A stretch of DNA of 64,000 nt, taken from the NCBI RefSeq assembly GCF_902459565.1, contig NZ_CABPSN010000004.1, positions 124,001-188,000 on the forward strand, in the 5' to 3' direction. This DNA comes from Pandoraea aquatica. GTDB taxonomy: Bacteria; Pseudomonadota; Gammaproteobacteria; Burkholderiales; Burkholderiaceae. The notes beneath the pieces are model-generated. The model had not been told where the DNA came from. It made no database searches and saw only the letters and a list, made by a program, of their open reading frames with translations. Made by a program: the position numbers and the translations under genes. Positions 32,332 to 41,252 of this stretch are shown one piece after another; positions within the stretch are counted from its first letter, which is position 1, and each line of letters begins with the position of its first letter.

Positions 32332-33750
32332 TCAGTGCGCGCGCTTTCCTACCAGTCGTAAGCCGCTCGCCAGACATCCGGCCGCAGAGAACGCCGCACC
32401 CCACGCCAGCGCCCACGTTGAACCGTGCGTGCCGAACAGGCCCAGCGCCAACGCGACAAGGGCAGCGCCCGTCGCCTGACCGAGCAGACGCGACGTCCCG
32501 ACCATGCCGCTCGCACCGCCACTGCGCTCCGGCGGCGCGCTGTGCATAAATGCCTTCAGGTTCGGCGATTGGAAGAAGCCGAAGCCCAACCCGCACAACG
32601 CCATGCGCCAGCCGATATCCCACAACTGCGCGTGCTCCGGCATGATCGCCAGCAACGCCATGCCGGCGCTCAGCATCGCCAGGCCGATCGCGCCCAGTGC
32701 GCCCGGCGGATACTTGTCCGACAGACGCCCAGCCACCGGCGCAATCGCCGCGACGAAGAACGGCCACGGTGTCATCAGGAAACCGGTCTCGATGGGACTG
32801 CGATGCAGCACGTTCTCGAAGTAGAAGGGCAGCGATACCAATCCCAACCCTTGCGTCGCGAACGCACAGATAGCAGTGAGCGTCGACAACGCAAACGCAG
32901 GCAGACGCATCAGATCCACAGGCAACATCGGCGCGCGATGGCCGCGCTCGCGTCGGATCAACGCCCATCCGAAGACCAGCGCGCCAACGAAGCAGGCCAG
33001 CGTCAGATGCCAGTCAGCCTGCTGCGCACTCTGGCTCAGCGCAAAGATCAACAGCGAGAACGTCAGCACATTGAGCAGCGCCGCGATCATGTCCGGCTTG
33101 TGCTCGCTGCGCGGCGTGTCAGGCAGGTTGCGACGCGAGAAAGCCAGCGCCAGCAACGCCGTCGGCACGTTGATCAGGAACAGCCACGGCCAGCTTGCGA
33201 ATGCCAGCACCAGTGACGCCACCGTCGGCCCGATCGCAAACGAGATGCCGACGATCAATGCATTCAGCCCAACGCCGCGCCCTAACTGCGCCGCCGGGTA
33301 CAGGAAGCGAATCAGCGCGATGTTCACGCTCATGACCGCCGCTGCACCCACGCCTTGTAGCACGCGTGCGCCCGCCAGAAAGCCGAGCGACGGCGAAAGC
33401 GCGCACAGCAGCGACGCCGCGAGAAACACCGCGACGCCCCACATGAACACGCGCTTGTGGCCGACACGCTCACCCAGCGATGCGAAGGGCAACAGCGTGG
33501 CGACCATCGCCAATTGGTAGGCATTGACGATCCAGACCGAGGCGGAGGGCGTCGTGTTCAGATCGAGCGCCATCTGCGGCAGGGCCGTGTTGGCGATGGC
33601 GGTATCGAGACTGGCGAGCGAGACGGCGAGCAGAATCGCCGTCATGGCGAGCCCGCGTCCGGTGGCGGGCGGCTCGTGCAATTGCGCCGCGGCAGGGGCG
33701 GGCGGCGCGCTTACCGTCGACGTGTCGGCGGTCGGAGGCAGCGACGACAT
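32332..33750 (-). CDS. MFS transporter, DHA2-like (14-TMS drug efflux type)
   Basis: 472 residues with about 14 hydrophobic helices. Motif A-like LGERVGHKRVFMWG and the N-terminal SLASLDTAIANTALPQMA segment are typical of DHA2 proton-antiport drug exporters (EmrB/SmvA/QacA type). The N-terminal ~30 residues are Pro/Ala-rich and cytoplasmic. The gene follows the DsbA-like gene by 6 bp on the same strand, so the two are cotranscribed. Substrate unknown. Confidence 0.88.
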   Translation of the reverse strand: MSSLPPTADTSTVSAPPAPAAAQLHEPPATGRGLAMTAILLAVSLASLDTAIANTALPQMALDLNTTPSASVWIVNAYQLAMVATLLPFASLGERVGHKRVFMWGVAVFLAASLLCALSPSLGFLAGARVLQGVGAAAVMSVNIALIRFLYPAAQLGRGVGLNALIVGISFAIGPTVASLVLAFASWPWLFLINVPTALLALAFSRRNLPDTPRSEHKPDMIAALLNVLTFSLLIFALSQSAQQADWHLTLACFVGALVFGWALIRRERGHRAPMLPVDLMRLPAFALSTLTAICAFATQGLGLVSLPFYFENVLHRSPIETGFLMTPWPFFVAAIAPVAGRLSDKYPPGALGAIGLAMLSAGMALLAIMPEHAQLWDIGWRMALCGLGFGFFQSPNLKAFMHSAPPERSGGASGMVGTSRLLGQATGAALVALALGLFGTHGSTWALAWGAAFSAAGCLASGLRLVGKRAH

Positions 33751-33756
33751 GACGGA

Positions 33757-34410
33757 TCAGCCCTCGGCCAGAATCTGACGGATGGCTTGCTCGAACACTT
33801 CCGGCGGCTGACCGCCACTCACGAGATGTCGGTTATTGAAGATGATCGCAGGCACCGAGCTGATGCCGAGATTCTGATAGTGACGCTCCAGCGCGCGCAC
33901 CTGATCGGCGTACTCGTCCGTCGACAAAATCTCACGCGCGCGTGCCGCATCGAGACCGGCCTGTTGCACGGCGTCGACGAGCACTTCGGGATCGCTCGTG
34001 CGCTTGCCGTCGACGAAGTACGCGCGGAACAGCGCTTCCTTGAGGGCGAGCTGCTTGTCGTTGCCCACGGTCTGCGCCCAGTGCAGCAGACGATGCGCGT
34101 CGAACGTGTTGTAAGCGTGCGTGCGCAGATCCATGCGCATCGGGAAGCCTTCGGCGGCAGCCCGTGCGCTGATGTTCGCGCGATTCTGTGCCATCTGCTC
34201 CGGCGACAACCCGTACTTGCGCGACATATAGTCGGCGAGCGGCACGCCCTCGACCGGCATGTCGGGGTTCAGTTCGAAGGGGCTGAAGTGCAGGTCGGCG
34301 TCGACCTCGTCGCCCAGACGGGCGAGTGCTGTCTTCAACGAGGCAAGGCCGATGGCGCACCACGGGCAGGCGACGTCGGAGACAAAGTCAATCTTGAGAG
34401 TGGCAGGCAT
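33757..34410 (-). CDS. DsbA-family oxidoreductase, FrnE-like
   Basis: 217-residue thioredoxin-fold protein without signal peptide. Active-site CPWC at residues 15-18 (DFVSDVACPWCAIG). The cis-Pro loop is SVPAIIF near residue 185, and the FDAHRLLHWA helix is typical of FrnE. It acts in the cytosol as a disulfide oxidoreductase; family members protect against oxidative or metal stress. Start 34410 is placed by family alignment. It lies upstream of the MFS exporter in a two-gene operon. Confidence 0.9.
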   Translation of the reverse strand: MPATLKIDFVSDVACPWCAIGLASLKTALARLGDEVDADLHFSPFELNPDMPVEGVPLADYMSRKYGLSPEQMAQNRANISARAAAEGFPMRMDLRTHAYNTFDAHRLLHWAQTVGNDKQLALKEALFRAYFVDGKRTSDPEVLVDAVQQAGLDAARAREILSTDEYADQVRALERHYQNLGISSVPAIIFNNRHLVSGGQPPEVFEQAIRQILAEG

Positions 34411-34680
34411 GATCTGACGGCGCCAAAGCGGCGCGTGCAATGAAAAACGCGTCGCCTTGCGCGACGCAACATGGCAATCGTCGCACAAATCGGTAAATCT
34501 CGCCGATTCCCACGCTGCCATGTCCGGAACCCTTTATCGACGCGAGTTTTGGGCTAAGGTGACGCAATCGCGTGTCCCGATGAGTGTTTTGACGGGCGGA
34601 ATAATTGTTTCGCCTGATGAATCGCCCTCGTGCTTGCCTGCGCTGACTCACCCCCCCGACTGACTTAAATGGAGTCCGAT

Positions 34681-35193
34681 ATGCCGTCTGCTGCCGATCT
34701 CGTCGCCTCGCTGAGCCTCTTGCCGCATCCCGAGGGCGGGCATTACCGCGAGACGTATCGCGCCGCCGGGACGGTGGCTGCCGACGCACTGCCCGGTGGC
34801 TTCTCCGGTCCACGCAGCATTTCCACCGCGATTCTCTATTTGCTCGAAGCGAACGACTTCTCCGCGTTCCATCGCATTCGCAGCGACGAGGTCTGGCACT
34901 TCCATCTGGGCGGCACGCTGTGGATTCACGAAATCGATCCGTCCGGCAAGCTCACGACGACGTGCCTCGGACACGATGTCGCAAACGGCGAACAGTTGCA
35001 GCACGTCGTGCCCGCTGGCCACTGGTTCGCCGCGCAACCCGCACCGTCGACAAGTTATTCTCTGGTCGGATGCACCGTCGCGCCGGGCTTCGCCTTCGAG
35101 GATTTCGAGATGGCCGACCCGGCGGCGCTCGCCGCGCAGTGGCCTGCGCATGGCGAACTGATTGCGCGTCTGGGACGCGGTGTGTCCGAGTGA
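34681..35193 (+). CDS. Cupin domain protein, DUF985 family
   Basis: 170 residues. Beta-barrel cupin with the DUF985 start LLPHPEGGHYRETYRA and metal-site residues in SDEVWHFHLGG. The VPAGHWFAAQP and TVAPGFAFEDFEMA stretches are also diagnostic. The family includes putative sugar epimerase-like proteins; the reaction is unknown. Start 34681 is preferred over 34669 because GGAG at 34671-34674 makes a correctly spaced SD. Monocistronic and divergent from the DsbA-like gene. Confidence 0.88.
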   Translation: MPSAADLVASLSLLPHPEGGHYRETYRAAGTVAADALPGGFSGPRSISTAILYLLEANDFSAFHRIRSDEVWHFHLGGTLWIHEIDPSGKLTTTCLGHDVANGEQLQHVVPAGHWFAAQPAPSTSYSLVGCTVAPGFAFEDFEMADPAALAAQWPAHGELIARLGRGVSE

Positions 35194-35331
35194 TCTCCGG
35201 AGAGAAGCGGATAAAGGGGGCGAGAGGAGGGTGGAAGCGAGTAGAGGCGGCCGCCCGACGCAAGTGCGCAGAGTGCGATAGCATCGACGCAATCCCGCAA
35301 CATTGTTGACGACTTACCCCCTTTCACCACC

Positions 35332-35958
35332 ATGTCCCATCCCGACGACGTTCATTTCTACGACCCGGCCAAAGGCCACGGCCTGTCCCACGACCCGTTC
35401 AAGGCGATTGTCGCGCCGCGCGTGATCGGCTGGATTTCGAGCCGCGATGCGCAAGGTGGCGTCAATCTCGCGCCGTACAGCTTCTTCGGTGCCTTCGCTT
35501 CGTTCCCGGCCATCATCGGGTTTTGCAGCGAGGGCTACAAAGACTCCATCGCGAACATCGAAGCCACGCGCGAGTTCGTCTGGAATCTGACGAGCAAGTC
35601 GCTGGTCGAGCAAATGAACCGGACGTCGGCCCCCGTACCGCATGAAGTCGACGAATTCGAACTGGCTGGCCTGACCAAAGCGCCCGGCGTGAATGTGGAC
35701 GTGCCACACGTGGCGGAGTCGCCCGCATCGCTCGAATGCAAGCTGCTGCAAATCGTGCGCATGCATGATCTGGACGGCAAGCCGATGAACAACTGGCTTG
35801 CGCTAGGGCAGGTGGTCGGCGTGCACATTCGTCGCGAGTTCTTGCGTGAGGATGGCCTCTTCGACACGGCAAAAGCGCATCCGGTGATGCGCGCGGGCTA
35901 TCTCGGCGATTACGCTGAGATCGGTCCGATGTTCGACCTGCGTCGTCCGAAGGCCTGA
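35332..35958 (+). CDS. Flavin reductase-like protein (FMN-binding split barrel)
   Basis: 208 residues. The RVIGWISSRDAQGGVNLAPYSFFGAFASFP pattern is the FMN-binding core of the flavin reductase (DIM6/NTAB) family, followed by EFVWNLTS. Uses NAD(P)H to reduce flavin, or simply binds FMN. Adjacent to, but not clearly cotranscribed with, the cupin gene (138-bp gap). No paired monooxygenase gene is visible in the window. Confidence 0.87.
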   Translation: MSHPDDVHFYDPAKGHGLSHDPFKAIVAPRVIGWISSRDAQGGVNLAPYSFFGAFASFPAIIGFCSEGYKDSIANIEATREFVWNLTSKSLVEQMNRTSAPVPHEVDEFELAGLTKAPGVNVDVPHVAESPASLECKLLQIVRMHDLDGKPMNNWLALGQVVGVHIRREFLREDGLFDTAKAHPVMRAGYLGDYAEIGPMFDLRRPKA

Positions 35959-36406
35959 GCGACGTTTCTCCGCAGTAACGCACGCGCGATATCTCCCCGC
36001 GCGTGCGCTTCATCCTCCATCTCGCGTTGCATCTCGCAATACGCGCCGACACGGCGAACCCCATCGCCACGCGCCGCACTGTCTTCAAATTCCACAATGC
36101 GTTATTGACGAAATCGGCGCGCGCATCGATTGACTTTGTCATGCGCGTGCGCATCCGGGCTGCGGCCCATTGTCGCGCGGTGTTCTCGTCGACGCGACAA
36201 TCGCCGACCGGACGGTCGGACGAGGTGTTCGCAATCATTTGTAAAATTTGCTGCGGTGCAAAATTTATTTCGGACGCGTATGCTTGCCACCTTCGTTGAC
36301 GCCCCCGCGCCCGGCGTCCCCTCCCGCAGGCATTGAAAAGCCTTGATTTGTGCGTTTCGCTCTCGCGATACGCGCGGGGTAGGTTCGTCCCTGGCGCCGT
36401 CAACGG

Positions 36407-36429
36407 AGCGCATTTGCGCTCGTTTTTTG
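36407..36429 (+). terminator. Attenuator-like hairpin upstream of nuoM-like gene
   Basis: GAGCGC-ATTT-GCGCTC followed by G and six T residues, ending 22 bp before the start codon of the NuoM-like gene. The rest of the 493-bp gap (35959-36451) has an AT-rich dyad (AAAATTTGC/GCAAAATTT, 36243-36263) and no gene that I can support. The position suggests premature termination control. Confidence 0.5.
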
Positions 36430-36451
36430 TTGCGGCACACCAGGACCCCCA

Positions 36452-38017
36452 ATGTTTCCCATCCTGTCCCTTCTGATCTGGCTTCCCATCGTGGCTGGCG
36501 CGCTCGTCATGCTGCTCGGCCAGGATCGATTCCCCAATACCGTTCGCTGGGCGTCGCTCGTCGCCGCCGTGATTTCGGCCGCGCCGCTCGTGCCGCTCGT
36601 GCGTGGTTTCCGGACCAGTGTTTCCAGTTTGCAATTCGTCGAGCGCTTCCGCTGGATCGAGTCCTTCGACGCTTCGTGGCACGTGGGCATCGACGGCATC
36701 TCTTTGTGGCTCGTGGCGCTGACCGGCGTGACGACGATCATCGTCGTGCTGGCGTCGTGGCGCGCCGTGACCACGCGCATGAGTTCGTATTTCGGTAGCT
36801 TCCTCGTGCTCTCCGGCCTGATGCAGGGCGTGTTCACGGCGCAGGACGGCATGTTGTTCTTCGTCTTCTTCGAAGCCACGCTGCTGCCGCTGTACTTGCT
36901 GATCGGCGTCTATGGCAGAGCCAACAGCACACGCGCGGCAGTGAAGTTCTTCTTCTTTTCGCTGACCGGCTCGCTGATGATGCTGGTCTCGATGCTCTAT
37001 CTGTACATGCAGACGCAGAGCTTCGACATCTCACGCTGGCAGACGCTGCATCTGCCGCTCGCGGTGCAGGTCATGTTGTTCATCGGCTTTCTCGGGGCGT
37101 TCTCCGTCAAGGTGCCGATGTGGCCGGTCCACACGTGGTTGCCCGAAGTGCACCTTGATGGCCCGACCGGCGCGGCGGTCATGCTCGGCATGCTGAAGCT
37201 CGGCGGTTACGGGCTGCTGCGATTTAACCTGCCGTTGCTGCCGGACGCGAGCCATTTCCTCGCGCCGCTGATGGTGGTGCTCTCGCTGATCGCGGTGATT
37301 TACGCAAGTCTGGTGGCGCTGGTGCAGACCGATCTGCGCAAGCTGCTGGCGTATTCGGCGGTCGCCCACATGGGGCTGGTAACGCTCGGTCTGTTCCTCT
37401 TCTCCGAGATGGGTACCGACGGCGCGGTCATGCAGATGATTTCGTACGGCATCGTCTCGGGTGCGATGCTGCTGTGCACGGGCATGTTGTACGACCGAAC
37501 CGGTAGCTCGTCCATCGACGCCTATGGTGGTGTGGCCGCCACGATGCCGCGCTTTGCGACCTTCGCAATGCTGTTCTCGATGGCGAACGTGGGTATGCCG
37601 GGCACGTCGGGCTTCGTCGGCGAGTTTCTCGTGCTGATGGGCGCGATCAAGGCGAACTTCTGGATCGGCGCGCTCGCATCGCTCACGCTGGTGCTGAGCG
37701 CGGCTTACACGCTATGGATGTACAAGCGCGTGATCTTCGGTCGTGTGGGCAACGCCCGCGTGGCATCGCTCAAGGACGTGAGCCGTCGCGAATTCGCGCT
37801 GCTCGGCGCGATGGCCGTGATGGTACTGGGCATCGGCCTCGATCCGAAGCCGCTGACCGATGGCATCGATGCCACAGCGATTCAGGTCGTGCAGGACATC
37901 GAAAATCACCGTCTGCCTGCGGGCGATCCCGGCAGCAGCGAGATGGCAGGGCGTCGTCATGGTGATGCTGCCGGACACGCGGATGTGGTGGTGAAGGGCA
38001 CGCGTCCGGATGCGTAA
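36452..38017 (+). CDS. NADH-quinone oxidoreductase subunit M-like protein (orphan)
   Basis: 521 residues with about 14 membrane helices. It belongs to the antiporter-like complex I subunits: FFVFFEATLLPLYLLIG carries the key Glu, LGAFSVKVPMWPVHTWLPEVH the key Lys, and TDLRKLLAYSAVAHMG the next. The pattern is NuoM rather than NuoL or NuoN. No other nuo genes are near, so it is an extra copy outside the complex I operon. The His/Gly-rich hydrophilic C-terminal tail (about 35 residues) is unusual. It could act in an alternative proton- or sodium-pumping complex; a partner is not seen. Confidence 0.88.
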   Translation: MFPILSLLIWLPIVAGALVMLLGQDRFPNTVRWASLVAAVISAAPLVPLVRGFRTSVSSLQFVERFRWIESFDASWHVGIDGISLWLVALTGVTTIIVVLASWRAVTTRMSSYFGSFLVLSGLMQGVFTAQDGMLFFVFFEATLLPLYLLIGVYGRANSTRAAVKFFFFSLTGSLMMLVSMLYLYMQTQSFDISRWQTLHLPLAVQVMLFIGFLGAFSVKVPMWPVHTWLPEVHLDGPTGAAVMLGMLKLGGYGLLRFNLPLLPDASHFLAPLMVVLSLIAVIYASLVALVQTDLRKLLAYSAVAHMGLVTLGLFLFSEMGTDGAVMQMISYGIVSGAMLLCTGMLYDRTGSSSIDAYGGVAATMPRFATFAMLFSMANVGMPGTSGFVGEFLVLMGAIKANFWIGALASLTLVLSAAYTLWMYKRVIFGRVGNARVASLKDVSRREFALLGAMAVMVLGIGLDPKPLTDGIDATAIQVVQDIENHRLPAGDPGSSEMAGRRHGDAAGHADVVVKGTRPDA

Positions 38018-38030
38018 TCCGTCGTAACTC

Positions 38031-38064
38031 AAAAAAATGGGCGCTGTGATGCGCCCATTTTTAT
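38031..38064. terminator. Bidirectional intrinsic terminator
   Basis: ATGGGCGC-TGTGAT-GCGCCCAT flanked by A7 on one side and TTTTATTT on the other. It serves the NuoM-like gene (plus) and the convergent hypothetical gene (minus). Confidence 0.85.
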
Positions 38065-38086
38065 TTGCCGCGGATGAAACGGCGAA

Positions 38087-38806
38087 TCACCGTTTGCTGC
38101 AAACCGCATCGCTGACCGCTGAAGCGACCGATTTGCCATTCAGCGCGACATCCCATTTGTCGGCCACGCCGCCGTCGAAATTCAGTTGATAAAGCGTGCC
38201 GTAACCTCGCTCGCAATCCGCCGACGCAATGACGACTTCGTTGTAATCGAAATTGTTATCGCGAAGATTGTCGAAGCGCGAGAGCATCGACACCGACGGC
38301 TTGCCCTTGAACGCGCGTTTGCGTGCCGTATCGTTCTTCAGATAGACCTTGTTGCCGGAATCCTTGACCGACGCGATAAATTCCCACGCGTCCTTCTTCT
38401 CGGCCAGCGAGATCTGCCCCGTCTCGTTGTCCCAGCTCAGGCAGGCCATCGTGCCGATATTGTCGGCCACCGTCGGGCCGAATCGCACGAACTGGTCCTT
38501 GCTCACGTACTGGCCTTCCATGCCGTTGTAGTACACGAATCCATAGCCTTTGCGGCACGCTTCGAGCAACACCACGGCCTGACCGTAGTCGTACGTATTG
38601 TTGGTCTTATTCTTCTTCTGATACAGGTACTTGTAGCCGTTGTTTTTCTTGCCGTCGACATTGGTCATCGAACCGCTACCGCGCTTTCCCTGCCAGAGGG
38701 ACTTCGACGTTTCCGCCACCGTGATCCAGTCACCCACATCTTCAGCATGTGCCGCCTGCAACATCACCACGCCGGCAAGCATGCCCAGCACTACTTTCAC
38801 CAACAT
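38087..38806 (-). CDS. Hypothetical secreted protein
   Basis: 239 residues with a signal peptide (MLVKVVLGMLAGVVMLQAAHA|EDVGDW). The mature part is Lys/Asn/Tyr-rich and consists of two similar halves: FIASVKDSGNKVYL and WITVAETSKSLWQG both start SH3-like strands, and each half has a single Cys-containing ACRKGYG/DCERGYG motif near its end. This suggests an internal duplication. SD AGGAGAAAAAT precedes ATG 38806. No family recognised; probably periplasmic. Composition is poorer in GC than its neighbours. Confidence 0.75.
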   Translation of the reverse strand: MLVKVVLGMLAGVVMLQAAHAEDVGDWITVAETSKSLWQGKRGSGSMTNVDGKKNNGYKYLYQKKNKTNNTYDYGQAVVLLEACRKGYGFVYYNGMEGQYVSKDQFVRFGPTVADNIGTMACLSWDNETGQISLAEKKDAWEFIASVKDSGNKVYLKNDTARKRAFKGKPSVSMLSRFDNLRDNNFDYNEVVIASADCERGYGTLYQLNFDGGVADKWDVALNGKSVASAVSDAVCSKR

Positions 38807-39061
38807 ATAATTTTTCTCCTCGACTTCTGACTTCCAAGGCGTACCGCTGCCTATCCCCGTGTGTGCCCTGAGATCGTGCATCTGGTCTTCGATCGTTGAA
38901 GGCGCGACGTCAATGCTCAATTTTTCGGGGCATGAAATCTTTCATCGGCACCTGCGTCGGAAACTTTAGCGAGTCAGGGCGTTCGGCTTGCCACAATTCT
39001 TTAACGATCCCTCGCCAGAATGACGGTCATGCCATGCAAGTGGCATTTTTCAGTGATGAGT

Positions 39062-39077
39062 TTGCACACGTGTGCAA
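39062..39077. promoter_or_regulatory. LacI-type operator upstream of the sugar ABC genes
   Basis: TTGCACACGTGTGCAA is a perfect 16-bp palindrome with a central CG, the classic form of LacI/GalR-family operators, 39 bp before the binding-protein start. The LacI regulator at 42119-43159 is the obvious candidate to bind it. Another dyad, ATGAAA-TC-TTTCAT, lies at 38932-38945 in the same 310-bp gap. Confidence 0.65.
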
Positions 39078-39116
39078 GCGAAGCTCGATGCCATCGTCAA
39101 CCCAGTGAGAGATCGC

Positions 39117-40364
39117 ATGAAACTGTCTATCCGTCTGCGTGCCTTGTCGGCCGCTGTTGCCGCCGCCGTTGGCCTGTTCGTCGTGGCGACGAGCGTGAGC
39201 GCGGCCGATCTCGTGATCGCCGGGCGTGACGATATCTACGGCAAGGGCCTCGCCGAGGCCGTTGCGGGCTTCAAGAAGACGCATCCGTCCGCTGATATCG
39301 AACTGCTGAAGCTGCCGAACGCGAACCTGTATCAGAAGCTCAAGCTGTCGATGCGCGAGGGCACAGGTGCCTACGATCTGGTGATGATGGACGACACGTG
39401 GTCGCCCGAATTCATGGGCAACGGCTGGCTCAAGCCGCTGCCTGCGACGCTGGTCGACGCCGACATGGTCGCATCGACCGTGGCGCTAGGCCGTGCGCCG
39501 AACGGCAATCTGTACGCGCTGCCGGTCGTCGGTAACGTCGAGATGTTTGCGTACCGTCGCGATCTGCTTGCCAAGCACAAGTTGCAAGCGCCGCGCACCT
39601 GGGACGACGTACTGAAGATCGCTCAGACGACCGGCACCGACGCTAGCGTGTCCGGCGTGGTGTTTCGCGGCACGAAGGGCAATCCCGTCGTGACGGGGTT
39701 CCTGCCGATTCTGTGGGCGTACGGCGGCGACGTGATCGACGCGAACGGAAAGGCCGCCATCGATTCGCCGCAAGCGCTCGCCGCACTGAAGATGTTCGTC
39801 GCGCTCAAGGCGCATGCGCCGAAGGACGTCGCGGTCTACGGCGCGGCCGAAGTGCGCGATGCCTTGCAGAAGGGCGCAGCGGCGCAAGCCATCGAAGTGT
39901 GGCCGGCGTGGGTGCCTGCGCTGGACGATCCGAAGCAGTCGCGTGTGGTTGGCGAGGTCGCGTTGCAGGCACCGCCGGGACAGGTCAAGGGGCCGGCACC
40001 GATGCTCGGCATCTGGCAGATGGCCATTCCGAAGGACGCGCAGCACGCCGCGCTCGCACAGGAATTCCTGGCGTATCTAACGTCGCGCGATACGCAGACG
40101 CGTCTGGCCGTCATGGGCATTCCGCCCACGCGCAAGAGCGTCTTCGAAGATCCCGCGCTCGTGAAGCAATTCCGCTGGTATCCGGATCAGTTGAAGGCGC
40201 TTGAGGCCGGGCGTGCGCGTCCGCGTGTAAAGAACTGGGAGCAGATCGAGAGCTTGCTGGGCGACGCCCTGCAACTCGTGATTACGGGCCAACTGACGCC
40301 GGAAGCTGCGCTGCGTCAGGCATCGCAGAAGATCGCGCCGGTGCTGACGACCGCAGCCAACTAA
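39117..40364 (+). CDS. ABC transporter substrate-binding protein (carbohydrate family 1)
   Basis: 415-residue periplasmic binding protein. Signal peptide ends near SVSA|ADLVIAG. The GKGLAEAVAGFKKTHPSADIELL and NLYQKLKLSMREGTGAYDLVMMDDTW segments are family-1 solute-binding features, as in sugar, polyol and glycerol-phosphate importers. Start 39117 has SD GTGAGAG. First gene of an SBP-permease-permease operon with the LacI-type operator just upstream. The substrate is inferred to be a sugar or polyol; neighbours point to inositol-related compounds. Confidence 0.88.
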   Translation: MKLSIRLRALSAAVAAAVGLFVVATSVSAADLVIAGRDDIYGKGLAEAVAGFKKTHPSADIELLKLPNANLYQKLKLSMREGTGAYDLVMMDDTWSPEFMGNGWLKPLPATLVDADMVASTVALGRAPNGNLYALPVVGNVEMFAYRRDLLAKHKLQAPRTWDDVLKIAQTTGTDASVSGVVFRGTKGNPVVTGFLPILWAYGGDVIDANGKAAIDSPQALAALKMFVALKAHAPKDVAVYGAAEVRDALQKGAAAQAIEVWPAWVPALDDPKQSRVVGEVALQAPPGQVKGPAPMLGIWQMAIPKDAQHAALAQEFLAYLTSRDTQTRLAVMGIPPTRKSVFEDPALVKQFRWYPDQLKALEAGRARPRVKNWEQIESLLGDALQLVITGQLTPEAALRQASQKIAPVLTTAAN

Positions 40365-40379
40365 CGTCCCGACGATTCC

Positions 40380-41252
40380 ATGCGTGCTGCACGTCGCTGG
40401 TGGCCCCTGATCTGGCTGGTGGGGCCGGCATTCCTCGTTATCGCGGTGCTGGCGCTGTATCCGGTATTGCAGGTGCTGTTCGATTCCTTCTTCCACGTCG
40501 ACTACGCGACGGGGCACCGGGCGTTCGCCGGGCTGAAGAACTATCGGACGGTGCTTGCCGACGACAACTTCACGGCTAGCTTCTTCAACACGGTGCACTT
40601 CACGATCGTGGCGTCGGTGTGTGAGGTGGTGCTTGGCGCTGCGCTGGCGTTGTTGTTCTCCCGTGCGTTTCGCGGGCGGCGCTTCGTCATGCCGCTGTTG
40701 ATTCTGCCGATGATGCTCTCCACGCTGGTGTGCTCGGCGATCTGGCGCAACTGGTTGAATTTCAGCGGGTTCCTGAATGCGTTGCTCGCGAAGTTCGGCC
40801 TGCCGGGCGTGCAGTGGTTGTCCGATCCGGGGCTGGCGATCTGGTCGCTGATCTTGGTGGACGTCTGGCAATGGACGCCCATGGCGTTCCTGATCGTGCT
40901 CGCGGGCATCCAGTCCATCGATCCGGAGTTGTTCGAGGCGGCACGCACGGACGGTGCCAGCGAGTGGCAATGCCTGCGCGACATCACGCTGCCGCTGCTC
41001 GTGCCGCAGTTCGTGCTGGCCATGCTGCTGCGCTCGATCGACACGTTCAAGCTGTTCGACAAGGTCTACGCGCTCACCGGTGGCGGACCGGGCAATGCGA
41101 CGCAGACATTGTCGACGTACGTCTACGACACCGGCTTTCGCTTTTTCAGTGTGGGGCCCGCGAGTGCGGCGTCGGTGCTGATGTTGCTCGTCGCGTCCGT
41201 GCTCGTCTCGGTCAACGTCTGGATGTCGATTCGCAAGCCGGGGGCGCGATGA
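40380..41252 (+). CDS. ABC sugar permease (MalF/UgpA type)
   Basis: 290-residue inner-membrane permease with six helices. The EAA loop (QSIDPELFEAARTDGASEWQCLRDITLPLL) carries the conserved EAARTDGA-x9-ITLP contact with the ATPase. It starts 15 bp after the binding-protein gene. Its stop overlaps the second permease start by 4 nt, so the two are translationally coupled. Confidence 0.92.
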   Translation: MRAARRWWPLIWLVGPAFLVIAVLALYPVLQVLFDSFFHVDYATGHRAFAGLKNYRTVLADDNFTASFFNTVHFTIVASVCEVVLGAALALLFSRAFRGRRFVMPLLILPMMLSTLVCSAIWRNWLNFSGFLNALLAKFGLPGVQWLSDPGLAIWSLILVDVWQWTPMAFLIVLAGIQSIDPELFEAARTDGASEWQCLRDITLPLLVPQFVLAMLLRSIDTFKLFDKVYALTGGGPGNATQTLSTYVYDTGFRFFSVGPASAASVLMLLVASVLVSVNVWMSIRKPGAR

